Assembly (NCBI GenBank): GCA_051453625.1
Contig: JBOZIK010000001.1
Coordinates: forward strand, 293,381,973-293,443,033
Length of the DNA: 61,061 bases
Origin: Welwitschia mirabilis
Taxonomy: Eukaryota; Gnetophyta; Gnetopsida; Welwitschiales
Reading direction: 5' to 3'
Shown in pieces: positions 11,860 through 23,255 of this stretch. The stretch's first letter is position 1. Each line of letters begins with the position of its first letter. The notes beneath the pieces are model-generated. The model worked only from the letters and a program-made list of their open reading frames with translations. It was not told where the DNA came from and searched no databases. The position numbers were made by a program, and so were the translations under genes.

Positions 11860-14800
11860 AAGAAAGAATAAAAGCTTTTCAAGATGCATTAGTAAAAAAA
11901 GTAGAAAGAATAAATATGATAGTGCCATTTGACAGTGAAACAATGTTAGTTGTAATATGTAATGCATATATTAAATGACACTAATATGTGTAGAGTTGTT
12001 TAGGTGTTACATTTACTTGGACATTTTATATGAAACTTTACTTTATAGTGTCATACTATATGCATCCTTCACACACCATCTACACACGTGACTTCTTTTG
12101 TCTTCTTAGTACTAGATCATGTTTATCAATGATTTTAATCAATGAAATTATCAAGGATAGTATTGTATATAGTTTTATAAATTATGATTTAATGCTTTAT
12201 AGCATTTTTAAAAGCCAAGACAAAAATTCATAGGATAAATTAGATGAACATCATAGTGTAATTTTAATGATGATAGTATCATACATAGAAATATTTAAGT
12301 ATCATATATAGTAGAAAGATTTATACAATACTTTACTTTATACTATCATATCACAGACCATCATTTTACATACTATCTGCATTTTGCACACATGACTACT
12401 CTAATCTTCTTAGCACTAGATGATCTGGATCACTACCTTTAGGCATTTTTCATGAATATAGTCAATGATACTATCGAGAATAATATTATATAGTGTTTTA
12501 TAACTTATGATATAAAATTTTATACTACAATAAAAAAATCAAAGGAAAAAAACACCATTAGATGCATTAGTATGAAAACAAAAAAATAATAAACATGATA
12601 GTGACATCTTAGGGATGATACAAAACCATTTGTGATATGTAACATAAAAATTATATAGTACTACTACAAATAGGGATATTTAAGTGACATGTCAACTAGG
12701 CCATGTTATGAGGCTATGTTATTGATGTTATTCTTATTATATAATAATGCCATTAAAGGTGTGGTGCCATATCATTATATAATAATGTCATGTCTAAATA
12801 GGATCATCATTAATCTATGATCTAATAGGTAAGGTTATGTTATGATAGTACATAGTTCATACCATTTTTAGTATGTAATAATATCACTAGAAATGTGATG
12901 CATGATATGATAATAACATCACCTCCAACTAGCATCATCTTTACTCCATAACTTAATAAATATGATGCTAATTCAAATCATAACCTAGGCCATGTTATAG
13001 CACTACACCGGTGGTATCATCTTTAATATATAGTGACATTAATAGTAATGTTATAGCACTATCTATTATAGTACTACAATTTTATCACTGAATTTAGTCA
13101 ATAAAACTACCAAGGATACTATCATATATTAGTTTTATAAATTATGACATAATGTATTATAATGCGATGATAAAGATAGGATGAAAAATCCATGAAAAGT
13201 AAAAAGAATAAAAATGAGAGTGTCATCTTGATGATGACATTATCACATATAGGAATGTTTTAGTGTAGTATATAATAGCATAATTCATATAACACTACAA
13301 TCTATAGTGCCATAATATATTTTGTCCTTTCCATTATATCCACATGCATGAGTACTTTAGTATTCTTGGTAGTGAATGATATTTATCATTAATTTTAGAC
13401 ATGTGTAATGAACATAGTTAATGGAAGTATTAAGTATAGTGCTTTGTAGAGTTTATGACATAATATTTTATAGTACAAAGTTAAGATTAAAAGTAGAAAG
13501 AATGAACGTGATAGTGCCATCTTAATAGTGATACGAGATTAGTTGTAAACTATAACAAATATAATATATGATACTATCATAAGTTATGGAACTTTAATGG
13601 CATGTAAGCTGGGTCATGTCACAACTTTGCATTACTAATATTATTCTCAATATACAATAATGTTATTAGATATGTGGTGTTATATTATTATATAATAACA
13701 TCACCTTTGAGTAGGGTTATCTTTAATCCATAATCTCATAGGTATAATACTAATTCAAATGGTAATCTTAGTAATGTTATGATACCATGTTGTGGGTATT
13801 ATCTTTAATATACAATGATACCAGCATGAATATGGTGTTATATTATTATACAATAATATATCCTATGAGTAGCATTGTTATCGACTCTCTTTCCATTATA
13901 TCAAAATATACTCTATAGTGTCATAAGTCTATCACTAATCTCAATCAGTGATACTATTAAGGATATTATCATATACAATTTTGTAGATTATGATACAATG
14001 TTTTATAATATCACAAAATCCTAGGATAAAAACTTTATAAAATGTATTTGCTTAAAAATTGGAAACAACAAACATGATAGTTCTCTCTTAATGACAACAT
14101 TATAGAAGTTGTAATGAGTAACTTATATAATATATAGTACTACCACAAGTAGGGTTGTTTTAGTATTAAGTAAGCTAGGTCATGTTATGATACTATGTCA
14201 CTAGTATCATTCATGGTATACACTAATATCGCTAGAGGTATGGTTCCATATTATTATACAATAATGTCACTAGAGTTCTGGTGCCATATTGTTATATAAT
14301 AAAAGCACCTTCATGTGACATTGTTAACTATTGGAGTTTTATTTTATGACATTATACTTTATAGTGATGTAAGTTTATAACTAGCTTTATTTGTTGTCAT
14401 TATCAAGGATATTATCAAATATAGTTTTATAACTTAGAACGCAATGTCCTATAATGTTCTTAAAAAGCTAGAACAAAAACTTGATAGGATGTCTAGGCAT
14501 GAAAAGTAGAAAGAATAAAAAAGATAATACCATCTAAATTATGATGCTAGCATAAGTAGGATTGTTTTAGTAGCACATATATTAAAGAAATTTATATATC
14601 ATTACACTCTGTAGTGACATAATATAGTCCATATTCTTTGTACTATCTGAATGCATGATAAATATAGTATTATTAGCACTAAATGATGTTTATAACTGAG
14701 TTTAGGCATATGTAATAAATACATTCAATGGCACTATCAAGGTTAGTATTGTATATAGATTTTTAAATTACACAAAAATATATTGTAGTGTCAAGGAAAG

Positions 14801-15130
14801 ATAGGACCAAAACTTCATGAGATGCATTAGCATAAAAAGTTAAAATAATGAACATGGCAATTCCATCTTAATGATAAAATGATGTTAATTGTAACATGAG
14901 TTGTGACAAAAATGATTGCTATTGTCTTTTTAACATTTAAGCTTCTCTATCACTAAGGTTAGGCATAGGCAATAATACAGTCAATGACAATAATTGTTTT
15001 AGTGCCATCTATATTTTAATAGATTACAATAGAATATCTTATTGTAATGTTAAATACATTAACATGAAAAGTAGAAAAAATTAACACTAGATTACCATCT
15101 TCATGATGACATATGATACCACACTTTAAA
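11860..15130 (+). repeat. Degenerate tandem/nested repeat field
   Basis: A phrase of the type agatgcattagYatgaaaag, then a tract close to agaaagaataaacatgatag, then tgccatcttaatgatga, recurs near 11,875, 12,560, 13,190, 13,490, 14,040, 14,480, 14,820 and 15,065. Spacing is irregular, about 260-670 bases. Between these lie subrepeats containing ataatgtcactag and tatcattatataata, and others containing ggtcatgttatgatact. This looks like an old, badly diverged satellite or complex tandem array. No coding capacity is visible and the short frames inside it are not conserved from unit to unit. Confidence 0.75.
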
Positions 15131-15969
15131 GATGGAAATTCTAGTTTACATGGCTTCCATTAGGATTGTGATGCACATAAACTTGATAACATATGTTTCT
15201 AGATTGGGTACAGGGGTGCCAAAAGGTTAATGCACATTAGCCATTTTTGTACAAAGATTGCACCATGAGGTTGATACACTTTCTCAATCCATGGAAAAAG
15301 ATTCACTAACTAGTTGGGACACCTTTAAAATTTCAATGAAGCAACATTAATAGATCACTAAACTTCAGGGTAGGTTGTGAATGTGTTCCAACTAGCTGAT
15401 GCATCTTGAAACCAACTCATTGGCAAGTGGATGTCACTTGTTTAAGTTTTATTTTCAAGCATGCCTTGGGTAGTGACTAGTCAAACTAGAATACTATCTT
15501 TAGTTATTGAATACAAGGAAAAGGCATAAAAACTTTATCAAGCACTCAGTTCCATGGATGAAATAGAAATTTATAAAGAATTGTAATTTGCGTGGTAAAT
15601 AGTGGACACACCTTGTGTGGTAAATGATTGACCTTGAAGTGTGCCAACACAATTTTAACTTTTAAATTTTTAGATTAATGGAAATTAATTTCTCTTCCAA
15701 AATTCACTTTCATTGTGTCACCCATAAGCTAAACAATGCTATCAAGATTTCATAGCTACTTTAAAGGTCATTATGGAAGGGAATGTACCACAAGATATAT
15801 TTAAAATTATTTTGGTTAATACTTTAAATTATTAAATTCGAAAACAGAGTTATAAGACAAATACAAGTTATCTTAAAAAGTTTTTTCAGAATAAAATTGA
15901 AAAAATAATAACAAAATACAAATTATCATTGAAAAAGTACATTTATACGTGAACTGAAAAACAAAAAGG
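15131..15969. other. Unassigned sequence between repeat field and CpG island
   Basis: Base composition is slightly less AT-biased at 15,150-15,480 than in the surroundings, but no open frame, splice pattern or element motif was recognised. Confidence 0.4.
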
Positions 15970-16169
15970 TTAAGAAAGCGCGCTTACGCGCCTAGGATCT
16001 CTCGTATCTCTTCTCAAAGCATTAATGCTAGTATTATTGTTTGTATTTGAGATCATTCATCCTCGGCATATTCACCTCCCTTTGTTTTATTGACTCCGTT
16101 TCTTCGTCTGCAGCAACTGGATTTGCTTCTCAAGATTTTCCGCCATTTGCGTTCTGTTTGCTTAAAGGA

Positions 16170-16505
16170 ATGAAAAATTGTTTCCAAGAAGAAGCTTGGT
16201 GCTCCAGGCAGCATCAGCACACAAAAACCAAAAGAGACATGGACGCTACCTTTTTCCAGTCCAGATCGAAAATCATGTTTCCGGTACTTCTCATTTTGGC
16301 AAATGTTGCATCTTTCAGAGGGATTTTCCCAACGACCCCCTCACCAAAAGGCCTTGCTTTGAGTGCAAAACCAAAATTCCACCAAAAAAGGCTACAAGGA
16401 TTACAAAAGCGAGAAGAAATTTGTAAAAAATTAAAACTATGGGGGATTTTCGAAATCCTGAAGTTGAACAAGATTCTTCAACTAAGTACGCAAGTCCAAG
16501 CGTAA
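16170..16505 (+). CDS. Hypothetical ORF in the CpG island, 111 aa
   Basis: This is the longest ATG-started plus-strand frame in the island. It starts MKNCFQEEAWC and contains a hydrophobic stretch (FPVLLILANVASF) followed by a Lys-rich segment. The frame is open upstream to about 16,041 without an ATG, including a hydrophobic run ahead of position 16,100, so it could be part of an exon or simply benefit from higher GC. No domain is recognised, there is no poly-A or splice evidence, and competing frames on the same and opposite strands are of similar length. Treat as unproven. Confidence 0.2.
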   Translation: MKNCFQEEAWCSRQHQHTKTKRDMDATFFQSRSKIMFPVLLILANVASFRGIFPTTPSPKGLALSAKPKFHQKRLQGLQKREEICKKLKLWGIFEILKLNKILQLSTQVQA

Positions 16506-16645
16506 ACGATCTCAAGCCTTGCCGTCCAAATACTCTGACTTTGTTTTATAATCAAGCATGCCATCATTTTTCCTTCACAGCTGTTTCTAATGGCAATTTG
16601 AGTGATATTTCAATATTTTTCGAAGCGTTTTGTATTCTCCTATAA
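16439..16645 (+). CDS. Hypothetical ORF in the CpG island, 68 aa
   Basis: A second ATG-started plus-strand frame begins MGDFRNPEVEQDSSTKYAS and overlaps the end of the 111-aa frame. The same frame is open for about 80 codons before a stop just upstream of its ATG, and that part contains a CFEC/CK-type cysteine pair. The polar N-terminus looks protein-like, but no family is recognised. It may be an exon fragment or a chance frame. Confidence 0.2.
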   Translation: MGDFRNPEVEQDSSTKYASPSVNDLKPCRPNTLTLFYNQACHHFSFTAVSNGNLSDISIFFEAFCILL

Positions 16646-16690
16646 AAAGAATATAAAATTTTACATTATTTCTCCAGATTTTGCCTTTTG

Positions 16691-16792
16691 NNNNNNNNNN
16701 NNNNNNNNNNNNNNNNNNNNNNNNNNNNNNNNNNNNNNNNNNNNNNNNNNNNNNNNNNNNNNNNNNNNNNNNNNNNNNNNNNNNNNNNNNNN
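16691..16792. other. Assembly gap (102 N)
   Basis: Gap immediately right of the CpG island. Any downstream part of a gene there would be hidden by it. Confidence 0.99.
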
Positions 16793-17220
16793 TTTAAACT
16801 GGTAACACGTTAAAAGGTTATTAATCCACTGTAACAGTGGACGGTTCTGTGTTTCTAAATGTGTCCATCTGCTAAAAAAATATACAAATAAAAGATGTTT
16901 TACTAAATCTAGTTTATGATAAACATCTGAAAGTTTCTTTCTATTAACTGATTCATCTCAAAATAGATTTTAACTCTCATAACACCAAAAATTATAAAAG
17001 GTGTATTATGATTGAATGTAAAGCAGTACTTATATCAAGAAGATTATGTTCGGAACACCAATTGCATATGAAATGTCATAAGTCTATAATCCATGATTTA
17101 CAATCAATTCCAATCACTATAGAATTTGATATTGTTATTCCATTTTGAAAATAATCCTTCTTAGAAAAGTTTAAAGAAAAGCAAAGAGTTTAATAAACAA
17201 AAAAAATCACCCTGTATTTT
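16793..17220. other. AT-rich stretch, nothing recognised
   Basis: No reading frame, repeat or element motif is supported. Confidence 0.5.
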
Positions 17221-17295
17221 GCTAGAGACATTCTAATGATAGAGCATTACTCCCATGATTTGACTTTGTGGTTATGCATTTGATTCTTAAAGAGA
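17221..17295 (+). repeat. tRNA-Lys-like relic
   Basis: The sequence follows the plan of a tRNA. It has an A-box-like taatgatagag (17,234-17,244) continuing into agagcatt, a segment ctttgtggttatg resembling the variable loop and T-arm start of plant tRNA-Lys, and a B-box-like catttgattct (17,277-17,287) 43 bases after the A-box. Differences from a tRNA are mainly transitions. The acceptor stem does not pair, so it is a pseudo-tRNA or SINE head. Confidence 0.45.
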
Positions 17296-18048
17296 TCTTT
17301 CAACAAGAAAGGAAAAGAGAGAAAATAAAAAAATAAAAAATCCTTTAATACCATTTGTTAGACAAATTATTTAGCACTTGAAATTGAAAAAGAATAAGCA
17401 CTAAAGGGATAATGAATAAAAAAATATAAATAATTAAAAAAATATGTTGTTTATATTCTTTCTAGTGCAATTCTATGAAAGAATGTAGATCTTTTTATTA
17501 TCAAGAATGTCAAGGACATATGTCATCTTTGAATAGCTAAGTATGGTCCATTCATATATTTTCTTTAATACATGTTTTCCTTCTTACAAAATTACATAAT
17601 AGTGTAAAGTTGGTACCAACATACAACACTATCAATTACATTAGTATAACAATGCACACAATAATACTTAATAGAAGAGACAAGGGACAATGTACATTGT
17701 TTCATGAATTATTGTAAAAATTAATTTATTTTTTCTTTTTGTTATCTAGTTTGCTACAAATATTGTTGAACAAGGATGGACCTAATGCCTAGAAGCTATA
17801 ATTCAATCTTTGGCTACAATAATATATTATGTAATAGCAAAATTTGAGTATTACTTGAAGACATTCAAGAGAAAGATTAATAATTTCTTCATTTGAAAAA
17901 AATGTTAAAATTTGTTAATGATGCTATAGACTTATTATCATAGTTGTAAGAGCAAGAGTAAAATTTTAAGGAGATGTATACATTTGTTTCATTCATATGA
18001 GTCAAAGTTAGAATTGGAATAAAATTTATTTTTCTTTTTTCTTTTTTA
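17296..18048. other. AT-rich stretch, nothing firm
   Basis: A pyrimidine tract ending in tatctag near 17,750 could be a splice acceptor relic, but the downstream frame closes quickly. No element is identified. Confidence 0.4.
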
Positions 18049-18186
18049 GGTGGGGATGGAAAATATGTTGACCAATATGATTTCTATTCTCCTATTGTGC
18101 TTGTTTTTGTAGTTGAATTAGGTAATAAACTAGTTGAATTGGGTAATGAACTCAAAGAAACTAAAGGAGCATATGAAGCAATCTAG
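18049..18186 (+). other. Candidate pseudo-exon
   Basis: A long T/C tract ends in AG at 18,049 and is followed by a 45-codon open frame that starts GGDGKYVDQYDFYSP and ends at a TAG. The frame contains a short internal repeat (ELGNKLVELGNEL). The acceptor-plus-open-frame pattern is suggestive of an exon relic, but I recognise no family and no donor site. Confidence 0.2.
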
Positions 18187-18950
18187 GGATATGACCCAAC
18201 TGTGATACTATCTGAATGATGTTAGAAAGTGGATTATGCTAAATATTTGAAATAAGTACTATAACCCATAACATCCATCATATTGAGAAAAGAATTAGAC
18301 TTTATGCAAAATTCACTAATCATATCATGAAACGATAATAAAATTTACTATAAATTGTTAAATGATATTACAAAAAAAAACACTTACATTAGAATCAATG
18401 TTACATTCATTGTCTCCTCCACTTTTAAAATGAACATGCAATGGAATATTGGGGGGAAATTGATATGTCATAAAAGTAAGAGAGATCTGTATAAAAATCC
18501 ATAGATAGATGTGAGAAGAAACCACTCAGGACCTTACCTTAGTAACATCTTCCTTCGCATTAAATAAGCACAATAAATAGAGATAAGACTAGAAAAAATC
18601 TAGCCAAGTAAAACTACAAAAAAAGAAGAAAGAAAATAATACCTAAAATAGTAACTAATTTTAAGGTCTAGTTTCCACCTAAGCATCTATCAAAAGATTG
18701 AAATATTAATCCTTCAAAAGAATTTTTTTGATTTCATGCCACTAGTTAAAGTTAAGTTATAAACCAAGATTTAAAAATAATATGTCCTAAATGAATTGTT
18801 ACATTGATGTCTTAGGACATCTTAAAGAATCTTATATTTATAGCTCATATAAGGATTAAGAGTACAAAAATAAATTAATAGTTTAGTATACTATTGTAGG
18901 TAATCTTATTATAGATTACTTTGAAAATTAATCTAAAGTATCTAAATTGT
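18187..18950. other. Unassigned, possible LINE3 3' part
   Basis: The minus strand of this stretch lies downstream of the LINE3 RT relic and may hold its 3' end, but I could not identify a zinc-finger domain or poly-A tail. Confidence 0.35.
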
Positions 18951-21658
18951 CATAGTTAATAATGTAGCTAAATTTGGAGTCCAAACATATTTAAACATGC
19001 TAGGAATACTTGGCATAATCACCTAATGAACATTTAATCTTCTTATTATAAAAATGTTATAAATGCTCACTAAGAGGTAGACCCTGATGGGAAATAAACC
19101 TTATGAAAACCTTGATATTAAAAAGTTTAGGGTATTCTACATCCTTTTAAAGATTTTTGACAAATTAATAATGTTTCCTCTACCCCACTTTTTTGAAATC
19201 CTAGTATAGTTAATATCCTTTAGAAGATAATTACTAACATCTTTAGCTAAAGTATTTACTATCCTTTAAGTTATTCAATTAATTAAATTTGATAAGTTTA
19301 TAGATTGTGTGCGATCTTAATCAATTATCTAAAATGATTTTTATTACACATAAATATTAGACTACGTAGAAGTAATAATAACATAATCATTGTAATGTTA
19401 AAAATCACTATAGAAGAGAAAATACTTTTCCTTTATATTAAGCAAAACTAGAATCTTAACAATAGCAGAGTGATTACAAGGAAACTTATCAATTCATAAC
19501 TAAGATCTTCACTCATGAATTCATGACTAAGATCTTCACTGTAATGAACAATTCATAAAATCTAAAAAGGCATCACCCCACCTATATTCTTAAATTTTTA
19601 ATTTAAAAAAAGGATATAGGATTAGAAATATCCAAAGGTCACTTAATACATGTAGATGCCACCTATAGATGTAGATTAAAATTTTCTTTCCAAGATTAAG
19701 AACCAAAAGAAGAATGAATGATTATTTTAATGGTAAAATCAAGACCTTGCTTATGAAAATCTAGAATCCCAATCTTAGGAGATTTAGTGAAAAGAATACA
19801 CTTCTTTCAAGCAACTCTATTTAATCCTTTTTTAATACATTAAACATGTCATACAATATTCAACAACATGGATGTGTGTACATAAAAAACAGTAGACAAA
19901 GAAATCATAAAGCCTAAAAAGTAAACTAAACTATCTAAAGAAATGAATTTTACTAGTACTCAATATCTTGCTAAGGTCACTGACTTGTTTTGTTATCTCT
20001 TAATTTTTTATTTAATCATTTGAAGCACATACTTTCAATGTACATTTTGAAAACCTACAAGAGAAGTAATAATTTTCAATGGTCTTAAAAATTCCTGTAG
20101 TTAAATCCAAGTAATTTTTATATCTAAATTTTAATAATTAAGAGTGTGCTACCAGTTGGTAATAATCTTGAACTTATTCTAATTAAGTTTGGAAGCAAAC
20201 ACTACACAAAATATTTCAATTACATACTAAGTAGTACTAACATTACCGTTTGTGTGTTATAGTACTAAAAAAATATCATCATCATTTTAATCTAAAAGAA
20301 GCGAGCTTGTGCTACCTACTAAATCAATTTTTGAAAACAAGTTGTTATGATTCAACTATCTAAGCAAGTAAGCTAAAGTACCTAAAGCTAAAATATTTGA
20401 AAATTGGGAAAAATGATAATCTTATTAAATAGAAAATTACAAATAAAAGGTTTAAAATATAGTTTCATTTACTAAAATCATAGTATATGCATTAACTAAA
20501 AAATCTTAATATGTGAAATAAATTAATTATCTACTTACAAGTAATCTAGAATCTTAAAAACATACAACTATCTTACTATGTCACAAGGTTTATAATAATA
20601 TATATTTAACTTTAAATTTTTATAAGAACTTTAAGATGATCATGTCTACTAAGTGAATTTACAATTTTATTCTTTTTACCTTTCTGCTCTATAATTTCAA
20701 GATGAAAATTACAAAGAAAATTCATATATCTTCTTTAACTAAAATTTAACTTTAATAGAGTAAAAATAAATTTTATAACCTTATGATTATTTTAGATTTA
20801 AAATATGATACCATAGAGATAATTTTCCATAACTTTAAAGAAAAAATTACTATGGTTAATTTAAGATCTTTAATAGAATAATTCTCTTACCCTTCTTAAG
20901 ATGCCCTAGTCCATAATCTCTTATTATTTTATCCTATTTAAGGGTAGCTCCAATATCTTCCCTCCTTAACTTGAATAGAACATCAACAAAAATATAATAG
21001 GATGAGAGAAAAGTAGTTACCATTAGAGAAAAAATCATATTAGAGAATATAGAAAAAGAGGATTCAATATTTATGAGCATGAAGCAGAACCTNNNNNNNN
21101 NNNNNNNNNNNNNNNNNNNNTTGTACCTTGAGTTGAAGATGTAAAGAAAGATGTTTGCATTCTGGAAACAAACCTTTGTTATGGAGGTTAGATGATTTAT
21201 GGAGAAGAAACATCTGATATAGTTTCATGATTAAAAACTTTAAATTTAAAGTTGATTAGGTAAATAAGGAAGAGAATTTCAATCGTAATCAAATTTATCC
21301 AATTGATGTAGGAGCCTAGGGTTCTCCATTAGAGCTCAAGCAAAGTAAGAGATTATTTTTGTTTTTGAACTAAATTCATAAATACAAGCATTATAAAGAT
21401 ACTAAACAGGCAGGAAATTTAAAAGCATCCTTTATGAATAGAACAACAAAGGGAGAAGATGGAGGAAGAGAAATTTTTACCATTACAATAGCATTAGCAT
21501 CGACAAGAAAAAATTAAATATTGTAAATAAAAAGATCATCAAAATGAAGTTTTTGAATCATCCTAAGAATAAAAATCCATGAAAGCTTATCAAATGATTT
21601 CTTAAAATTAATTTTACGAGAGATCAGGCTTTGTTTGAAAAGGCCCATTCTAATCCTT
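18951..21658 (-). pseudogene. LINE3 reverse transcriptase, C-terminal half
   Basis: On the minus strand, starting next to the copia LTR, INFKKSFDKLSWIF (about 21,590) corresponds to the RT block with catalytic Asp (DFxKAYDxxxW). It is followed by a KLHFDDLFIYNI-like segment. At about 20,320-20,150 a DDD-containing segment and ASKLNQNKFKIITNW match the region after the FADD catalytic motif (GSKxNxxKS). From about 19,980, LARYQVLVKFISLDSLVYF and then GLNRVA and ILDFHKQGL match the C-terminal part of plant non-LTR RTs. Many stops make it inactive. The N-terminal part of the same protein lies at 53,035-53,900, separated by the copia insertion. Confidence 0.85.
21093..21120. other. Assembly gap (28 N)
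   Basis: Twenty-eight N inside the LINE3 relic. Confidence 0.99.
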
Positions 21659-21663
21659 TACAA
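21659..21663. repeat. Target-site duplication, left copy (TACAA)
   Basis: It directly abuts the left copia LTR. Its partner TGCAA abuts the outer end of the right LTR at 53,030-53,034, differing by one transition. Five bases is the usual Ty1/copia duplication length. Confidence 0.7.
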
Positions 21664-22014
21664 CATCAAGTGCAAAAGAAAATAGGCTAATAATGTTGGT
21701 TCTGATGTAAGTATTTTATAGCAAGAAATTCAATAAACCAGAAAGGTTTAGAGGAATAAATGCATATTCAATAATGCATTAGGCTCCCTTTTGTAATATT
21801 ATTGCATACCCATAAATAAGGGAATTACATTCTTATATATATGTTCAACCAAGATAGGGAACAAATCACCTAGCATAAAACTAGGAAATACTTAACAAGA
21901 TAATCATATAACAAATAAGATTTCAATATATAAATATAATAACAACATTCCAAATTTTATAGTTTTGAAATTAAATTCATCAAATAATAAATGCTAACAA
22001 TGTTAACTATTTCA
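21664..22014 (-). repeat. Copia 3' LTR (left)
   Basis: About 351 bp, similar along its length to 52,671-53,029. On the minus strand it begins TGAAATAG and ends in a decayed CA terminus (read as TG). Shared landmarks include a ttacattcttatatatatgtt tract and the gatgtaagtattttatag segment. Terminal differences between the two LTRs are mostly transitions. Confidence 0.8.
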
Positions 22015-22029
22015 ATTCTCTCCCTGAAC
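22015..22029 (-). promoter_or_regulatory. Copia polypurine tract
   Basis: On the minus strand gttcagggagagaat lies immediately upstream of the 3' LTR. That is the expected position and composition for the primer of plus-strand DNA synthesis. Confidence 0.65.
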
Positions 22030-22039
22030 ATTGCTATTA

Positions 22040-23255
22040 TGAGATAAAGAACATTTGACATTTCCTTATTTTTGTGTATGATCTATAAATTTGCTAGCAT
22101 GGACACCTTTAGTGAAGAGATGAGTAATTTGATTTTTCATCTTCACTACTTTTAGCTGAATTTCTTCTTTTCAAACTTTTCATCTAAATTAATGATGTTG
22201 TATTTCAACATTCTTTGTTGTTGCATGATATATAGGATTTTTTGCAAGTTTAATTGCTGAGGTGTTATCATAAAAAATTAACATAGAGTATTGTCCATTC
22301 CATTATAAATATTTTAATAATTGCATCAACTAGTTGCATTCTCATGAAGCCATTTTCATTGACTTATATTTGCTTCTATTATGAACAAACCATGGGTTAT
22401 CTTTTGCTATGCTAGGAAATTACACCAGAACCCACATTAAAAATGTATCCTATTATTGATCTTTTTTGAAGTTAACTCTCTATTATAATCTACATCACAA
22501 TGTCCATTTAACATGAAATCACCTTTATTCTTATATAAAATTTCTACACCAGATGTTCATTTAATGTACTAAATTATTCAATGAGGTACTACTAGATGTG
22601 GCTTTCTTAGCTTTTTCATAAACTATCTTATAAAACCAACTATGAAACAAATATTAGACCTTATTATTATAAAATAAATCAAGCTTCCATATAATTTTTT
22701 GTACATAATTAAATCCTGTAAATTTTCTCCTTGATTATTTGAGAAATTCACATTTATATCTATTGGCATAGTGATCGATTTGTTGTTATCCATGAAAAAT
22801 CTAATTAAGAGATCATTTGCATACTTTTGCTAGTATAGAAAAAATTCATCCTTAAATTTATCTACCTCTAATACAATAAAACATTTTAGTTTTCCAAGTT
22901 CCTTCATCTTAAAATGTGTACATAAATTTTTTTCTTATTTTACTCTATTGCAATTCTTCATCTCTAGTAATGATTAAATCATCCATATATATAATAGTAA
23001 CTAAAACCTTACCTTTGAAAGTTATTACAAATAGACTTGAATCTACTAAAGCCATTGAGTATTCATTTTATAAAAGAAATTTAACAATATTTCCATACTA
23101 AGCATGAGATGCTTTCCTAATTCATTTAGTTGTTTCCTTAGCTTACACACATAATTTTCTTTTTCTGGGTATACACAGCCTTTTGAATGTTTCATGTACA
23201 TACCATGATTATTTTCTCTATGAAGAAATGCATTCTTCACATCCATCTATCACAA
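22040..23255 (-). pseudogene. Copia reverse transcriptase and RNase H, broken
   Basis: Minus-strand frame 23,246-23,046 begins MDVKNAFLH, the copia RT block with a catalytic Asp, followed by EKENYVCKLRKQLNEL. At about 22,990-22,955 IIYMDDLIITRDEE carries the YxDD catalytic motif. RNase H follows: GDFMLNGHCDVDYN near 22,520 corresponds to the GYxDADWAG block, and THLFTKGVHASKF near 22,110 to the end (DIFTKxL). Stops and frameshifts occur between blocks. It would have copied element RNA into cDNA. Confidence 0.88.

Larger units (their letters stand above)
15970..16680. other. CpG-retaining, GC-richer gene-like island
   Basis: I count about two dozen CpG dinucleotides in roughly 700 bases, whereas neighbouring kilobases have very few. 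The left edge carries a hairpin GCGCG-CTTA-CGCGC (15,978-15,991) next to a CCTAGG palindrome. TATAAAAAG occurs at 16,641-16,649 before a gap. Several frames stay open longer here than elsewhere in the window, on both strands. In a genome where methylated CpG has decayed, such a patch is either recently arrived DNA (gene fragment or organelle-derived insert) or a functional unmethylated promoter/exon. I cannot match it to a known family. Coding strand is undecided. Confidence 0.6.

Noticed and set aside
16041-16505. 154-codon reading of the CpG island frame with a signal-peptide-like start
   Set aside because: It begins at TTG, not ATG. The first in-frame ATG is at 16,170, so the signal-like part has no valid start in a plant nuclear gene.
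16214-16515. Two minus-strand frames of 85 and 66 codons in the island
   Set aside because: Both begin at TTG and overlap each other and the plus-strand frames. No domain is visible.
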